From Duganella qianjiadongensis (GTDB lineage: Bacteria > Pseudomonadota > Gammaproteobacteria > Burkholderiales > Burkholderiaceae_D), in contig NZ_WWCM01000001.1 in the NCBI RefSeq assembly GCF_009857915.1, forward strand, positions 596,014 through 660,013: a DNA stretch of 64,000 bases, read 5' to 3'. This document shows positions 1-8,892 of the stretch, piece after piece. A model generated the notes under the pieces. The model was given only the letters and a program-made list of their open reading frames with translations. It ran no database searches and was not told the DNA's origin. The position numbers and the translations under genes are program-made. The first letter of the stretch is position 1. Each line of letters begins with the position of its first letter.

Positions 1-60
1 AATACGCCAACCACCACCGGGTCACGAACGGGTCAATATGATAGCAGATGACAGGGGGGA

Positions 61-1062
61 CTACAGCAGCGAATCGCGCACCACGCCACGCGCCGCCATG
101 GCGCGCTTGAGCTTGACGAGGGCTTCCTGCTGGATCTGGCGCACCCGCTCGCGCGTCACGCCCATCTCCTCGGCCAGCGTCTCCAGCGTGGCCGGATCAT
201 CGTTATCGAGGCCGAAACGGCGCATGATCACCACCCGCTGCTTGTCCGGCAGACGGGTTAGCCAGTCGCGCACCAGCAGCGTCATTTCGTGGTGTTCGGC
301 GCGCGCATCGGGGCTGTCTTCGCTGGCGCCGGGCAGCATGTCCATCAGCGAGGACTGGGGATCGTTGTCGAGCGGCGCATCGAGCGAGGTAGCGTGCTCG
401 GACATGGCGAGAATGTCCTGCACTTCTTCCACCGGACGGCCTACCAGTTCGGCGATATCCTCGGCGGTGGCATCCTTGCCGTCATGCTGGCGCGCTTCCA
501 GATGGTATTTGCCGCGCAAAATCTGGTTCAGTTCACGCACCATATGCACCGGCAGGCGCACGGTACGGGCCTGATTCATGATGGCGCGCTCTATACTCTG
601 GCGTATCCACCACGTGGCGTAAGTCGAGAAACGGAAGCCGCGCTCGGGCTCGAACTTGTCGATGGCGCGCATCAGGCCGATGTTGCCCTCTTCTATCATG
701 TCGAGCAGCACCACGCCGCGATTGATGTAGTGCTTGGCGATCGAGACTACCAGCCGCAAGTTATGCTCGATCATGGTCTGGCGCGCGGCGAAATCGCCGT
801 TCTTGGCCAGCGTGGCGTAATGCACTTCCTGCACGGCCGTCAGCAGCGGCCGCGTACCGATCTGGTTCAGATAGTGCTGGGTGGTGTCGGTGGACAGCTC
901 GGCGGCCAGCACTTTCTTGAGCTCGTCAACACTTTCCAGCACGGCACCGGTAGCCAGTACCTCGCCTTCCGCCGGCTCGATGGCGACATCTTCGTTGCCA
1001 TCTTCGCGATACTCATCGGGCAGTGCGTCGTCATCCATGGAATCGTGCGAGGTTGGTGTCAT
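61..1062 (-). CDS. rpoS: RNA polymerase sigma factor RpoS
   Basis: Stationary-phase/general stress sigma factor, 333 aa. The acidic N-terminus (about residues 1-55) is followed by sigma-70 regions 1.2-2: the core-binding [17 protein letters not shown] and the -10-recognition [19 protein letters not shown] near residues 120-160. Region 3 follows, and the C-terminal region 4 helix-turn-helix contains [20 protein letters not shown]. Length fits RpoS (about 330 aa) rather than RpoD, which has a large non-conserved insert. It is the last gene of a surE-pcm-nlpD-rpoS run and starts 9 bases after the nlpD stop. In other proteobacteria the main rpoS promoter lies inside nlpD; that is family knowledge, not something read here. 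The start could also be the Met at residue 9. Confidence 0.97.
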   Translation of the reverse strand: MTPTSHDSMDDDALPDEYREDGNEDVAIEPAEGEVLATGAVLESVDELKKVLAAELSTDTTQHYLNQIGTRPLLTAVQEVHYATLAKNGDFAARQTMIEHNLRLVVSIAKHYINRGVVLLDMIEEGNIGLMRAIDKFEPERGFRFSTYATWWIRQSIERAIMNQARTVRLPVHMVRELNQILRGKYHLEARQHDGKDATAEDIAELVGRPVEEVQDILAMSEHATSLDAPLDNDPQSSLMDMLPGASEDSPDARAEHHEMTLLVRDWLTRLPDKQRVVIMRRFGLDNDDPATLETLAEEMGVTRERVRQIQQEALVKLKRAMAARGVVRDSLL

Positions 1063-1071
1063 GGCTTAGCG

Positions 1072-2040
1072 CTAACGGTTAGGCAGGAAGCGCGACGGGT
1101 CCACGGGTTTGCCCTGCTGCCGGATTTCAAAGTGCAGCTTGACGGTGTCCGTATCGGAGTCGCCCATTTCCGCGATCTGTTGTCCTTTGGTTACGGTGTT
1201 GCCTTCCTTGACCACGATGCTGCGGTTGTGGGCATAGGCCGACAGCAGGCTATTACTGTGTTTCACGATCACCAGATTACCATAACCACGGATCCCGCTA
1301 CCGGCATACATAACTTTTCCCGCGCCGGCGGCGACAACTGGCTGGCCCGCCTTGCCGGCAATGTCGACACCTTTGTTCTTACCCTCATCAAAAGTAGCAA
1401 TCACTTTGCCCTCGGCTGGCCACATCCAGCTAAGCTTTTCCTCGTCCACAGCCGGCGCCGGAGCCGGTGCCGGCGGCGCAACCGGGGCCGCAGCCGGAAC
1501 TACCGTCTCGGCGACGGCCGTAGCGGCGGCTGCACTACCCGCCTTGCCGGCAGGTTTGTCTGCCTTGACGCCGTCCGGCCGCTGCATCTCGGCCAGCGCC
1601 GCTTCGGAATAGGCTTTCTTGTCGCCGCGCGGCTCGGTCTTGCGCACCACCGGCGCCGGTTTATCGACGGGCGGCGGCATCACGATGGCGCCCGTCTGCA
1701 CGCCGCTGCCAGCTGGCGCAGAGTCGGGCGGCTGCACGCGCAGCACCTGATCGACCTTGATGTCGTTGGGATTGGACAGATTATTCCAGGTCACCAGATC
1801 ACGGTAATTCTGGCCGAATTCCAGTGCAATCCGGATCAGGGTATCGCCTTTCTTCACCGTGTACATGCCACGTTCGTCGCGTACCACGGGCGGCGCTTCC
1901 GCCACGGCAGGCTTGCTGCTCGAGGCCACATGGCGGTCCACCACCGGAGCCTGATTCGGTACGCTGGTGCAGGCTGTCAGCAGGACGCCGATACCCAATA
2001 TCAGTGCGCTTGTGTTTTTGGTCATACGTGTTTGCTTCAT
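1072..2040 (-). CDS. nlpD: NlpD-type LysM/LytM lipoprotein (amidase activator)
   Basis: Outer-membrane lipoprotein expected to activate cell-wall amidases (AmiC type) during daughter-cell separation. An N-terminal signal ends in a lipobox (LLTAC, the Cys near residue 22). One LysM domain follows (YTVKKGDTLIRIALEFGQN), then an Ala/Pro-rich linker and a C-terminal LytM/M23 domain. The LytM site is degenerate: the usual first zinc His of HxxxD is replaced (KNKGVDIAG), as in E. coli NlpD, so a regulatory rather than hydrolytic role is inferred. I chose the start at 2040 (MKQTRMTKN) or 2025 (MTKNTS), because a signal peptide cannot begin at the longer upstream start. Lies 28 bases after pcm and just before rpoS. 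Confidence 0.93.
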   Translation of the reverse strand: MKQTRMTKNTSALILGIGVLLTACTSVPNQAPVVDRHVASSSKPAVAEAPPVVRDERGMYTVKKGDTLIRIALEFGQNYRDLVTWNNLSNPNDIKVDQVLRVQPPDSAPAGSGVQTGAIVMPPPVDKPAPVVRKTEPRGDKKAYSEAALAEMQRPDGVKADKPAGKAGSAAAATAVAETVVPAAAPVAPPAPAPAPAVDEEKLSWMWPAEGKVIATFDEGKNKGVDIAGKAGQPVVAAGAGKVMYAGSGIRGYGNLVIVKHSNSLLSAYAHNRSIVVKEGNTVTKGQQIAEMGDSDTDTVKLHFEIRQQGKPVDPSRFLPNR

Positions 2041-2068
2041 CAATACTGTGTCGTTTAAATGCGGCCCA

Positions 2069-2971
2069 TCAGATGGTGCCGGCCCGCAGCGGCACAAAAT
2101 GGCAGTCTTCCAGCGTTTCGCTAGTCCATTCTGCCTTACCGGTACGGGTAATGAGTTCGAGGTGCTGGGCGCGCGCGCCCACCGGTGCGACCAGCCGCCC
2201 GCCTATGGCCAGCTGCTCCAGCAGGGCCTGCGGCACTTCCAGACCGGCTGCGGCCAGTATGATGCCATCAAATGGCGCAGCTTGCGGCAGCCCAAGCATA
2301 CCATCCCCGTAATGCAGCCGCAGATTGGGCACGCGCAGCGGACGCAGATTGACCTTGGCCAGTTCGTGCAGGGGCTTGATGCGTTCGATCGAATACACTT
2401 CCTGCGCCACGCAGGCCAGCACAGCCGCCTGATAACCGCAGCCCGTGCCGATTTCCAGCACGCGCTTGAGCTGGCCGCCGTTGCGCATCAGTTCTATCAT
2501 GCGCGCCACGATATAGGGCTGGGATATGGTCTGATGATGGCCGATCGGCAGCGAAGCATCGATATACGCCTGCGAAGCCAACCCCTCTTCCATGAACATA
2601 TGGCGCGGCACCGTTTCCAGTGCGGCCAGAACCAGATTATCCTGCACACCCTGCTTGGCCACACGCTGCACCATGGCGCGCCGCACGGCATCCGACACCA
2701 GCGGACTCTGGCGCTGCCCCAGCACCGGCTGGGGCGCTGGCTGGCGCGGCTGGGTATGGGTATGCGACTGGGAATGGAATAGCGGCGGCTTGCTGGTGCT
2801 GCTAGCGCTGCCGGGACCGGTACTCGTGCGCAGCGGCTGCGGCAGATGGCGTGCCGCATTCTGGGTTGCCGTCTGTGGCCGGACTATGGACGCCGACACC
2901 GTGGCCTTCTTGTTCCCCTGATCGACGACCGAGGATAGCGGAAGCGGAAAGCGACGGTTCTTGTCGGTCAT
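2069..2971 (-). CDS. pcm: Protein-L-isoaspartate O-methyltransferase
   Basis: SAM-dependent repair enzyme that methylates L-isoaspartyl residues of damaged proteins. The catalytic domain begins near residue 88 ([12 protein letters not shown]) and carries the substrate-loop motif [15 protein letters not shown] and the SAM-binding motif [16 protein letters not shown]. The family is usually about 210 aa. This protein is 300 aa because of an N-terminal extension of roughly 85 residues rich in Ser, Thr, Pro, Gln and His with no recognisable domain. The first ATG overlaps the surE stop by four bases (ATGA), which argues that the long form is the translated one. Downstream is nlpD. Confidence 0.93.
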   Translation of the reverse strand: MTDKNRRFPLPLSSVVDQGNKKATVSASIVRPQTATQNAARHLPQPLRTSTGPGSASSTSKPPLFHSQSHTHTQPRQPAPQPVLGQRQSPLVSDAVRRAMVQRVAKQGVQDNLVLAALETVPRHMFMEEGLASQAYIDASLPIGHHQTISQPYIVARMIELMRNGGQLKRVLEIGTGCGYQAAVLACVAQEVYSIERIKPLHELAKVNLRPLRVPNLRLHYGDGMLGLPQAAPFDGIILAAAGLEVPQALLEQLAIGGRLVAPVGARAQHLELITRTGKAEWTSETLEDCHFVPLRAGTI

Positions 2972-3705
2972 GCCAGTGCCTTTGCGAGTACGTCCAGCTG
3001 GGTTTTATGCGTGAGGTCGATCTGCAAAGGCGTGATCGAGGTGCGTCCGCTGGCACAGGCATGAAAATCCGTGCCCTCGCCGGCATCCTTGGTCGCCCCC
3101 GGCGGACCGATCCAGAAAATTTCCTTGCCGCGCGGATCGTGCGCGCGTATCACCGGCTCGGCCTGATGGCGCCGGCCCAGCCGCGTGGCGAGCGGCGTAC
3201 GCAATTGCTCGTACGGCAAGTTCGGAATATTCACATTGAGCAGGTAGGGGGCGGGCAGCGCCGCCATGTACTGCACGATGATGTCGCGCGCATGGCGCGC
3301 CGCATCATCGATATATTCCCAGCCAAAAGCGCCCTGCGAAAAGGCGATGGCAGGAATGCCGAACAGATAACCTTCCGTGGCCGCAGCCACCGTGCCCGAA
3401 TACAGGGTGTCGTCCCCCATATTGGGACCGTTATTGATACCGGATACAACCAGATCAGGACGGTAATCGAGCACGCCCGTCAGCGCCACGTGCACGCAGT
3501 CGGTGGGTGTGCCGTTAACGAAATAAAAACCGTTGGCAGCCTGCTGCACCGACAGCGGCCGGTCCAGCGAGAGGGAGTTGGATGCACCGGAGCGGTTGCT
3601 ATCCGGCGCCACCACGACGATATCGGCGATGGGCGTCAGCGCAGCAGCCAGCGCATTGATGCCGGGGGCCAGATAACCGTCGTCGTTACTGATCAGGATT
3701 TTCAT
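2968..3705 (-). CDS. surE: 5'/3'-nucleotidase SurE
   Basis: Metal-dependent nucleoside monophosphate phosphatase/exopolyphosphatase of the stationary-phase survival cluster, 245 aa, the normal length. The metal-binding NDDG motif is at residues 6-9. The family signatures [25 protein letters not shown] and [22 protein letters not shown] follow. It is translationally coupled to pcm by a four-base overlap. The TPR/pseudo-ATPase gene ends 69 bases upstream on the same strand, so surE may receive read-through from that cassette unless a promoter lies in the short gap. Confidence 0.96.
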   Translation of the reverse strand: MKILISNDDGYLAPGINALAAALTPIADIVVVAPDSNRSGASNSLSLDRPLSVQQAANGFYFVNGTPTDCVHVALTGVLDYRPDLVVSGINNGPNMGDDTLYSGTVAAATEGYLFGIPAIAFSQGAFGWEYIDDAARHARDIIVQYMAALPAPYLLNVNIPNLPYEQLRTPLATRLGRRHQAEPVIRAHDPRGKEIFWIGPPGATKDAGEGTDFHACASGRTSITPLQIDLTHKTQLDVLAKALA

Positions 3706-3774
3706 ACGACGATTTTACCTGAAGCAATCGCCGCCCTGCTCGTTCGATGCTGCCCCCGCGCAGATAAATTTGCG

Positions 3775-5715
3775 TCAGCCGCTCTGGCTGCGGCCTGGCG
3801 CCGCGGCAGCGTCGAGCGCCAGCATCTGTTCGGCCGTCAGCTGGACCACCTCCGGTCCTATCGGATGCATGGGCTGCAGCGGCTGCAACAAGGCATCGTC
3901 GTAGGCATCGAGCGCACCTTCCTGACGCAGTTCCGGTACCAGATCGGCCTGGCCCGGATGCTGGCCCGCATGGCTGCCCGTCTGTTTGAGCAGGTCAGCC
4001 ATGGCCGCACGGGCGCGCGCCACCGCCGCATGATGGGGACCATGCTGTTTGATACTAATTTGCAACACGGCATCGAGCAGGCTGTGCGCCACATCCGGCT
4101 CGTCGAGTTGCAGCATGGTCCACGCCAGCGCCGTGCGGCTGGCCAGCGTGTCCGCATGTTCGCCGCCAAGGCAGCGTTTACGCTCGGCCAGAATCTGCTC
4201 CTGTGCACTACGCGCCGCATCGAATTCGCCTTGCAGGAATAGCTGGCGCGCCCGTTCTGCCTTGCAGGCCAGCGTCAGCCTGTGCAAGCCGCCCAACTGG
4301 CGGACATACACAGCCAGCACCTCGTCATAAATCTGCATGGCCTGCTGGGCACGGCCACGGGCTCCCAGCGTAGCTGCCAGCGCCATGCGCGCCGCCAGCG
4401 TATCGGGATGTTCGCCCCCGAGCAAGCGGCCATGGGCTTCCGCCACGCATTCCTGCAATATCTGCGCCGCTTCCAGCTGGCCCGACTGAAACTGTACTGC
4501 CGCCAGCGCCGCCTTGCTGGCCAGCGTTTCCGCCTGCTCCGTCCCCACCACCTGCTGACGCATCTGGCAGGCCTGTTCGAAGCAGCCTTGCGCCTGCCGC
4601 CAGCGCTGCTGCGTGCTGTACTCCAGCCCCAGCTGGTGCTGCAGTTCGGCCTGCGCCAGCAGCAGGCTATGGCCCGTCAGCTGGCCCGGCAGTGCCTGCA
4701 TACGCCTGAGCGCAAGCACCTCGGCGTGGGATTGCCACGGATAGTAGCCCGGCTCCAGCCATTCCAGCAGGGTGGCGTAGGAACGCACCAGTGTATGGCG
4801 GTCACCGTGCGGGGTGGCCTGCGCGGCCAGTTGCTGCGCCTCGTCACGGCTATGCTGGAGCTGGACTTCATCGCAATAGCTGGCTAGCGACAACTGACGC
4901 AGGCCATAGCAGTCCGACAGCAGCTGTTCGAGCCGCTGCTGGTAGCCGCCGTGACGCAGCTTGTCGCCATAGCGGCGCTGCGCGCGCAGGCTGGCATCGT
5001 CGCCTTCCAGCTGCACGGCAAGTGGATAGACCAGCAGGGGGCGCTGCTCGTCCTCGTGGCTGCAGCGATAGCTGGTGGCGCGCGCCACCATCTCGCAAGC
5101 GCCTTCGAGGCTGCCCTTGTCGGGGCCGAACAGCATCACCAGCTTGCGCGGCAGCAGCGTGGTGCACAGGCCCGCAGTTTCCGCCTGCCCGCTGGCAGCA
5201 TCGACCAGCACATGGCGGAAGTGGCAGGCCATCTGGGCGGCGAAGCAGCGGAACAGCGCGGGGCAGCGCCGGAACAGTCCTTCCCAGTCCAGGGTACGCA
5301 AGCGTTCGGAATAGTGCTCGTCGAGCCGGCCAGCCGGCATCAGGTAGAGCTGGCTGGCATCGTCCACGCGCAGCACATATTGTTCCCAGTCCACTGCCGC
5401 CAGCACTTCATAGGCCAGCAGGGTGTCGTCGCTGAAGCCGCTAGGCTGGTGCTGGTCCAGCTGCTCGGCGCAGGCGAGGAAGAATTCCAGCACGCCCGGA
5501 TGGTTGCGCGGCACGCCGAAATACTGGTGCAGTGCCGGCGCCGGCAAATCCCAGTCTATCATCAGGACAGGATTGTAAGCTGCCCGCTGGCGTGCCAGCA
5601 GTATCGCCAGATTGGCCAGCGCCGCGCTGCGGCTGCCATCATCGCGGTAGGCATAAAAAGTAATGACTTCGCCGTGATCGCTGAGCGGCGGCAGCAACAG
5701 AGGATGGGTTTCCAT
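3775..5715 (-). CDS. ParA-like pseudo-ATPase with TPR repeats (KGGVGR-variant family)
   Basis: A 646-aa two-part protein. Residues about 14-240 look like the deviant ParA/MinD-type NTPase domain that often accompanies TIR proteins (consensus ITFYSYKGGVGR...ALAN...LL). Here the loop reads ITFYAYRDDGSRSAALANLA, so the glycines and the Walker Lys are gone. The following strand VLMIDWDLPAPALHQYF is still conserved. Residues about 355-600 hold about five kinesin-light-chain/NB-ARC-style tetratricopeptide repeats (GGEHPDTLAARMALA, GGEHADTLASRTALA). No membrane segment is seen. It is 9 bases downstream of a TIR-domain gene, suggesting one functional unit, possibly a sensor/scaffold in an anti-phage or signalling system. 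Function is inferred from domain company only. Confidence 0.75.
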   Translation of the reverse strand: METHPLLLPPLSDHGEVITFYAYRDDGSRSAALANLAILLARQRAAYNPVLMIDWDLPAPALHQYFGVPRNHPGVLEFFLACAEQLDQHQPSGFSDDTLLAYEVLAAVDWEQYVLRVDDASQLYLMPAGRLDEHYSERLRTLDWEGLFRRCPALFRCFAAQMACHFRHVLVDAASGQAETAGLCTTLLPRKLVMLFGPDKGSLEGACEMVARATSYRCSHEDEQRPLLVYPLAVQLEGDDASLRAQRRYGDKLRHGGYQQRLEQLLSDCYGLRQLSLASYCDEVQLQHSRDEAQQLAAQATPHGDRHTLVRSYATLLEWLEPGYYPWQSHAEVLALRRMQALPGQLTGHSLLLAQAELQHQLGLEYSTQQRWRQAQGCFEQACQMRQQVVGTEQAETLASKAALAAVQFQSGQLEAAQILQECVAEAHGRLLGGEHPDTLAARMALAATLGARGRAQQAMQIYDEVLAVYVRQLGGLHRLTLACKAERARQLFLQGEFDAARSAQEQILAERKRCLGGEHADTLASRTALAWTMLQLDEPDVAHSLLDAVLQISIKQHGPHHAAVARARAAMADLLKQTGSHAGQHPGQADLVPELRQEGALDAYDDALLQPLQPMHPIGPEVVQLTAEQMLALDAAAAPGRSQSG

Positions 5716-5724
5716 GGCAAACCT

Positions 5725-6330
5725 TTAGCGTGGAAAGTTAGGAGGAGGAATCACCCGCCATTCAGGCGGAATATCGGGCAGAACAAATTTGCTGCAATCG
5801 TGGCGGGGCGGCATATAGCGCTTCAGACAGTGGTAATGCTCGGCGATGCGCAGCACGATTTTTTCTATTTCGGGCAGAAATTCGGGATTGGATTTGAACG
5901 AATTGCTGGCCAGCGTATAGCGCGAAAAATCCACATACATGCCGGGCCGGGTAATCTGCGGCGGCAAGCCGGCCGGGTGGCGCGTCATGATGATGGGGAT
6001 GATCAGGTGACTGGGCAGGCGGTACCACGCGCTGCGTTCCGCTTCGATGCGCTGCATGGCGGCATATTCGCGCCGCGTATAGCCGTGCGCTTCGTAGCGC
6101 GGCGTATAGATCACGATCATGCAGACGCTTTCGCACAGGGCCTGGGCGATGCGCTGATCCAGATCGTCCCCGCCACCGAGCTGGGCGCTATCGACGAAGA
6201 GCTCGTCCTCGTTATCGAAATGGGGCTCCAGATAGCAGGCCAGTGCTTCGATCAGATCGCTTTTGAAGCGGCTCATGTACGCGTGATGGCCATGGGCATA
6301 ACTGATAAAACAGCCGTGTCGGATTGCCAT
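5725..6330 (-). CDS. TIR-domain protein
   Basis: A 201-aa soluble protein whose N-terminal 135 residues read as a bacterial TIR domain: first strand CFISYAHGHH, second strand ELFVDSAQLGGGDDLDQRIAQAL, central strand CMIVIYTPRY, then GYTRREYAAM, in which the Glu sits where the catalytic NADase Glu lies in enzymatic TIRs. The last 65 residues are Pro/Arg/Phe-rich and unassigned. It is the upstream partner of the pseudo-ATPase/TPR gene, 9 bases apart. TIR proteins act as NAD-cleaving effectors in many bacterial defence systems and as adaptors in others; which applies here cannot be told from sequence. It resembles the TIR-like partner proteins of FxsC type. Confidence 0.75.
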   Translation of the reverse strand: MAIRHGCFISYAHGHHAYMSRFKSDLIEALACYLEPHFDNEDELFVDSAQLGGGDDLDQRIAQALCESVCMIVIYTPRYEAHGYTRREYAAMQRIEAERSAWYRLPSHLIIPIIMTRHPAGLPPQITRPGMYVDFSRYTLASNSFKSNPEFLPEIEKIVLRIAEHYHCLKRYMPPRHDCSKFVLPDIPPEWRVIPPPNFPR

Positions 6331-6466
6331 GACATCCTCCGTAACTGCACGCCAAACGGTGCAGCGCAGAGTTCACTCTAGCGCCCAGTTCAGGCGCGAG
6401 TTTGTGCCAGCGCAAAGGTGTGCGGGGCGCTCAGAACGGCAGGAATCGATGCAGCGCTGCGCCGCC

Positions 6467-8509
6467 CTATTCCGCCTCGGCGGGCGGCGCAGGGCGGAAG
6501 AAGGCAATCACATCGGCCTGTTCGCGCGTGCGCTTGAAGGCCGGCAGGCTTTGCCAGATGCGTTTGCCATAAGGCTTGGAAATGACACGCGGATCGCACA
6601 GCATCAGCACGCCGCGATCGCCGACGTCGCGGATCAGGCGGCCGGCGCCCTGCTTCAGGTTGATGATGGCTTCCGGCAGCGTGTGATGCATGAAACCATT
6701 CTTGCCCTGTTTCTCCATCACTTCGATGCGGGCTGCCAGCACGGGATCGTCGGGCGGCGCAAACGGCAGCTTGTCGATAATCACCAGCGACAGCGCATCG
6801 CCGCGCACGTCCACGCCTTCCCAGAACGACTGGCTGCCGATCAGCACGCCGTTACCGGCGGCGCGGAACTGGTCCAGCAATTCCGTGCGGCCTTTATCGC
6901 CCTGCACGAACAGGGGGAAGTTCAGGCCGCGCCGCTCGAACTCGTCGCGTAGCCGTTCGGCGGCCCGCTTGACGGCGCGCAGCGTGGTGCACAGCAGGAA
7001 AGTACGGCCGCCCGCCGCTTCGATCACGGGCAGGGCCAGATCGAGCACGGCATCCGTATAGCCCATGGAATTCGGATCGGGCAAGCCTTGCGGCACATAC
7101 AGTATGCCCTGCGCACCGTAATCGAACGGGCTGGGCCAGGTTTTGGACGGTTCGCCCGTCAAGCCCATCTGCTCGGAAAAGTGGCTGAAATCGTTTTTCA
7201 CCGCCAGCGTGGCGGAGGTGAATATCCAGCTACGCGGCACGCCTTCGCGCTGGCCGTTGAAGATAGGCGCAATCGACAGCGGCGTCTTGTGCAGCTGCAG
7301 CGAAGAGGCATAGGCTTCCACCCAGAACACGGCTTCCGCGCCCTTCTCCACCCGCGCCTTGGGATCGAATTTCCAGTCGCGCAGCTGCTGCGCCAGCTGC
7401 AGGCCGCGCTGGCGGCACTGTTCCAGCGTTTCCGCCCGCTCCGCCTGGGTTTCCAGCACGGCCAGCAGGCCGTCCAGCTCATCCTTGAGGGTTTCCAGCG
7501 CGGGGAAAAAGTCGCTCGATGGCGCAATCTGCGGCAGCGACAGGCGCACGATATCCTGCGGGAAGGTCAGGCGCAGATCGCGCGCCGCTTTTTCCACCAC
7601 CGTCACCGTCTTGCCCCAGTCGGCGCCATCGCGCGCGTGGGCCAGCCCTTCGGCCAGCACGTCGCGGCACAATTCCAGCACTTGCGAGGTGGAGAAGGTA
7701 TCGCCAAAGAACAGCGTGGCCGTATCGGGCAACTGGTGGGCTTCGTCGAAGATCACGGTGTTGGCCGACGGCAGCAGTTCGGCGATGCCGGAATCCTTCA
7801 GCGCCACGTCGGCGAAGAACAGGTGATGATTGACCACCACCACATCGGCCTGCTGCGCCTCCTTGCGCGCCTTCATCACGAAGCAGTCCTGATAATACTG
7901 GCACTCGGCGCCCATGCAGTTGTCGCGGGTGGAAGTAACCAGATTCCAGATCAGGGCATTTTCCGGCACCCGCGCCAGTTCCGCCTTGTCGCCGGAATTG
8001 GTCATTTTCAGGAAGCGCGAAATTTCGCGCAGATGGCCCACGTCGTCGCGCGACGTCATGCGGCCATTCTGCAGCGTGCGCTCCAGATGGTAGTGGCACA
8101 GATAGTTGGAACGGCCTTTGAGCAGCGCCACCGACACCGGTGCCTGCAAAGCCGCCCGCACGGTAGGGATATCGCGCAGGAACAGCTGGTCCTGCAGATT
8201 CTTGGTACCGGTGGAAATGATGGTCTTGCCGCCCCACAGCAGCGCCGGCACCAGATAGGCAAAGGTCTTGCCCGTGCCGGTACCGGCCTCGGCGATCAGA
8301 GTGGTCTGGCTGTCGATGGCGGCGGCAACGGCCTTGGCCATTTCGGTCTGCGAACGGCGCGGACGAAAATCGCCTACCGCCGGACCCAGCGGTCCACCGG
8401 CACCAAACAGGCGTTCAACCTCGGCATCATGTTTTCCGGGGGGTGCTTCGGCGGTCTCGCCAACCACGGCGATCGGGGTCTGGTCGGACGGGGACGGGTG
8501 TTGAGTCAA
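6467..8509 (-). CDS. dinG: DinG/YoaA-family ATP-dependent DNA helicase
   Basis: XPD-like superfamily 2 helicase of 680 aa, expected to unwind damaged or structured DNA 5'-3'. Visible motifs: a Q-motif region (FRPRRSQTEMAKAV), Walker A AEAGTGTGKTFAYL near residue 76, four cysteines of the iron-sulphur insert (YLCHYHL, then DNCMGAECQYYQDC), the DEAH box VIFDEAHQLPD, and C-terminal motifs SQSFWEGVDVRGD and QGAGRLIRDVGDRG. It lacks the exonuclease domain of some Gram-positive DinG proteins. The E. coli paralogues DinG and YoaA cannot be separated with certainty here. A small DUF465 gene precedes it by 34 bases on the same strand. Confidence 0.92.
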   Translation of the reverse strand: MTQHPSPSDQTPIAVVGETAEAPPGKHDAEVERLFGAGGPLGPAVGDFRPRRSQTEMAKAVAAAIDSQTTLIAEAGTGTGKTFAYLVPALLWGGKTIISTGTKNLQDQLFLRDIPTVRAALQAPVSVALLKGRSNYLCHYHLERTLQNGRMTSRDDVGHLREISRFLKMTNSGDKAELARVPENALIWNLVTSTRDNCMGAECQYYQDCFVMKARKEAQQADVVVVNHHLFFADVALKDSGIAELLPSANTVIFDEAHQLPDTATLFFGDTFSTSQVLELCRDVLAEGLAHARDGADWGKTVTVVEKAARDLRLTFPQDIVRLSLPQIAPSSDFFPALETLKDELDGLLAVLETQAERAETLEQCRQRGLQLAQQLRDWKFDPKARVEKGAEAVFWVEAYASSLQLHKTPLSIAPIFNGQREGVPRSWIFTSATLAVKNDFSHFSEQMGLTGEPSKTWPSPFDYGAQGILYVPQGLPDPNSMGYTDAVLDLALPVIEAAGGRTFLLCTTLRAVKRAAERLRDEFERRGLNFPLFVQGDKGRTELLDQFRAAGNGVLIGSQSFWEGVDVRGDALSLVIIDKLPFAPPDDPVLAARIEVMEKQGKNGFMHHTLPEAIINLKQGAGRLIRDVGDRGVLMLCDPRVISKPYGKRIWQSLPAFKRTREQADVIAFFRPAPPAEAE

Positions 8510-8543
8510 AATATACTAGATAGGCAGCGGTAAGGCTCGCAAC

Positions 8544-8744
8544 TCAGGCAGGAACATCCGGCACCAGTTGCATTTTGAGCAGAGTGATATGGTCTTTCAG
8601 TTGCAGCTTGCGCTTTTTGAGACGGCGCAATTGCAATTGATCGTGGTGACCATCGAGCGTCAGCATGTTGATGACAGCATCCAGATCGCGGTGTTCAACG
8701 TCGAGTTCTATCAGACGACGCTGGATATCGATTACATCAGCCAT
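8544..8744 (-). CDS. DUF465 (YdcH-like) small coiled-coil protein
   Basis: A 66-aa highly charged helical protein (RRLIELDVEHRDLDAVIN ... QLRRLKKRKLQLKDHI), matching the DUF465/YdcH family in length and in the LKKRKLxLKD signature. Function is unknown for the family. It lies upstream of the helicase gene on the same strand with a 34-base gap, so co-transcription is likely. Confidence 0.85.
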   Translation of the reverse strand: MADVIDIQRRLIELDVEHRDLDAVINMLTLDGHHDQLQLRRLKKRKLQLKDHITLLKMQLVPDVPA

Positions 8745-8892
8745 AATTCTCGGTCTCTACCCACACAAAAGTTTCACTGCAACAAGGAGTACTACTTTAC
8801 AACGGTGACACATCACGTAGTTTAATCTACCCGGCGCGCGCAGCCAACTAATGCTGCTCTGCGTCACGTTCCAGCTGCAGTCCACGGCCTGC

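Noticed and set aside
1072..2040. NlpD as an active endopeptidase
   Set aside because: The first zinc-binding His is replaced, as in known amidase activators.
289..2058. A 589-codon plus-strand open frame over rpoS and nlpD
   Set aside because: Antisense of two well-supported genes; no ribosome site or recognisable domain.
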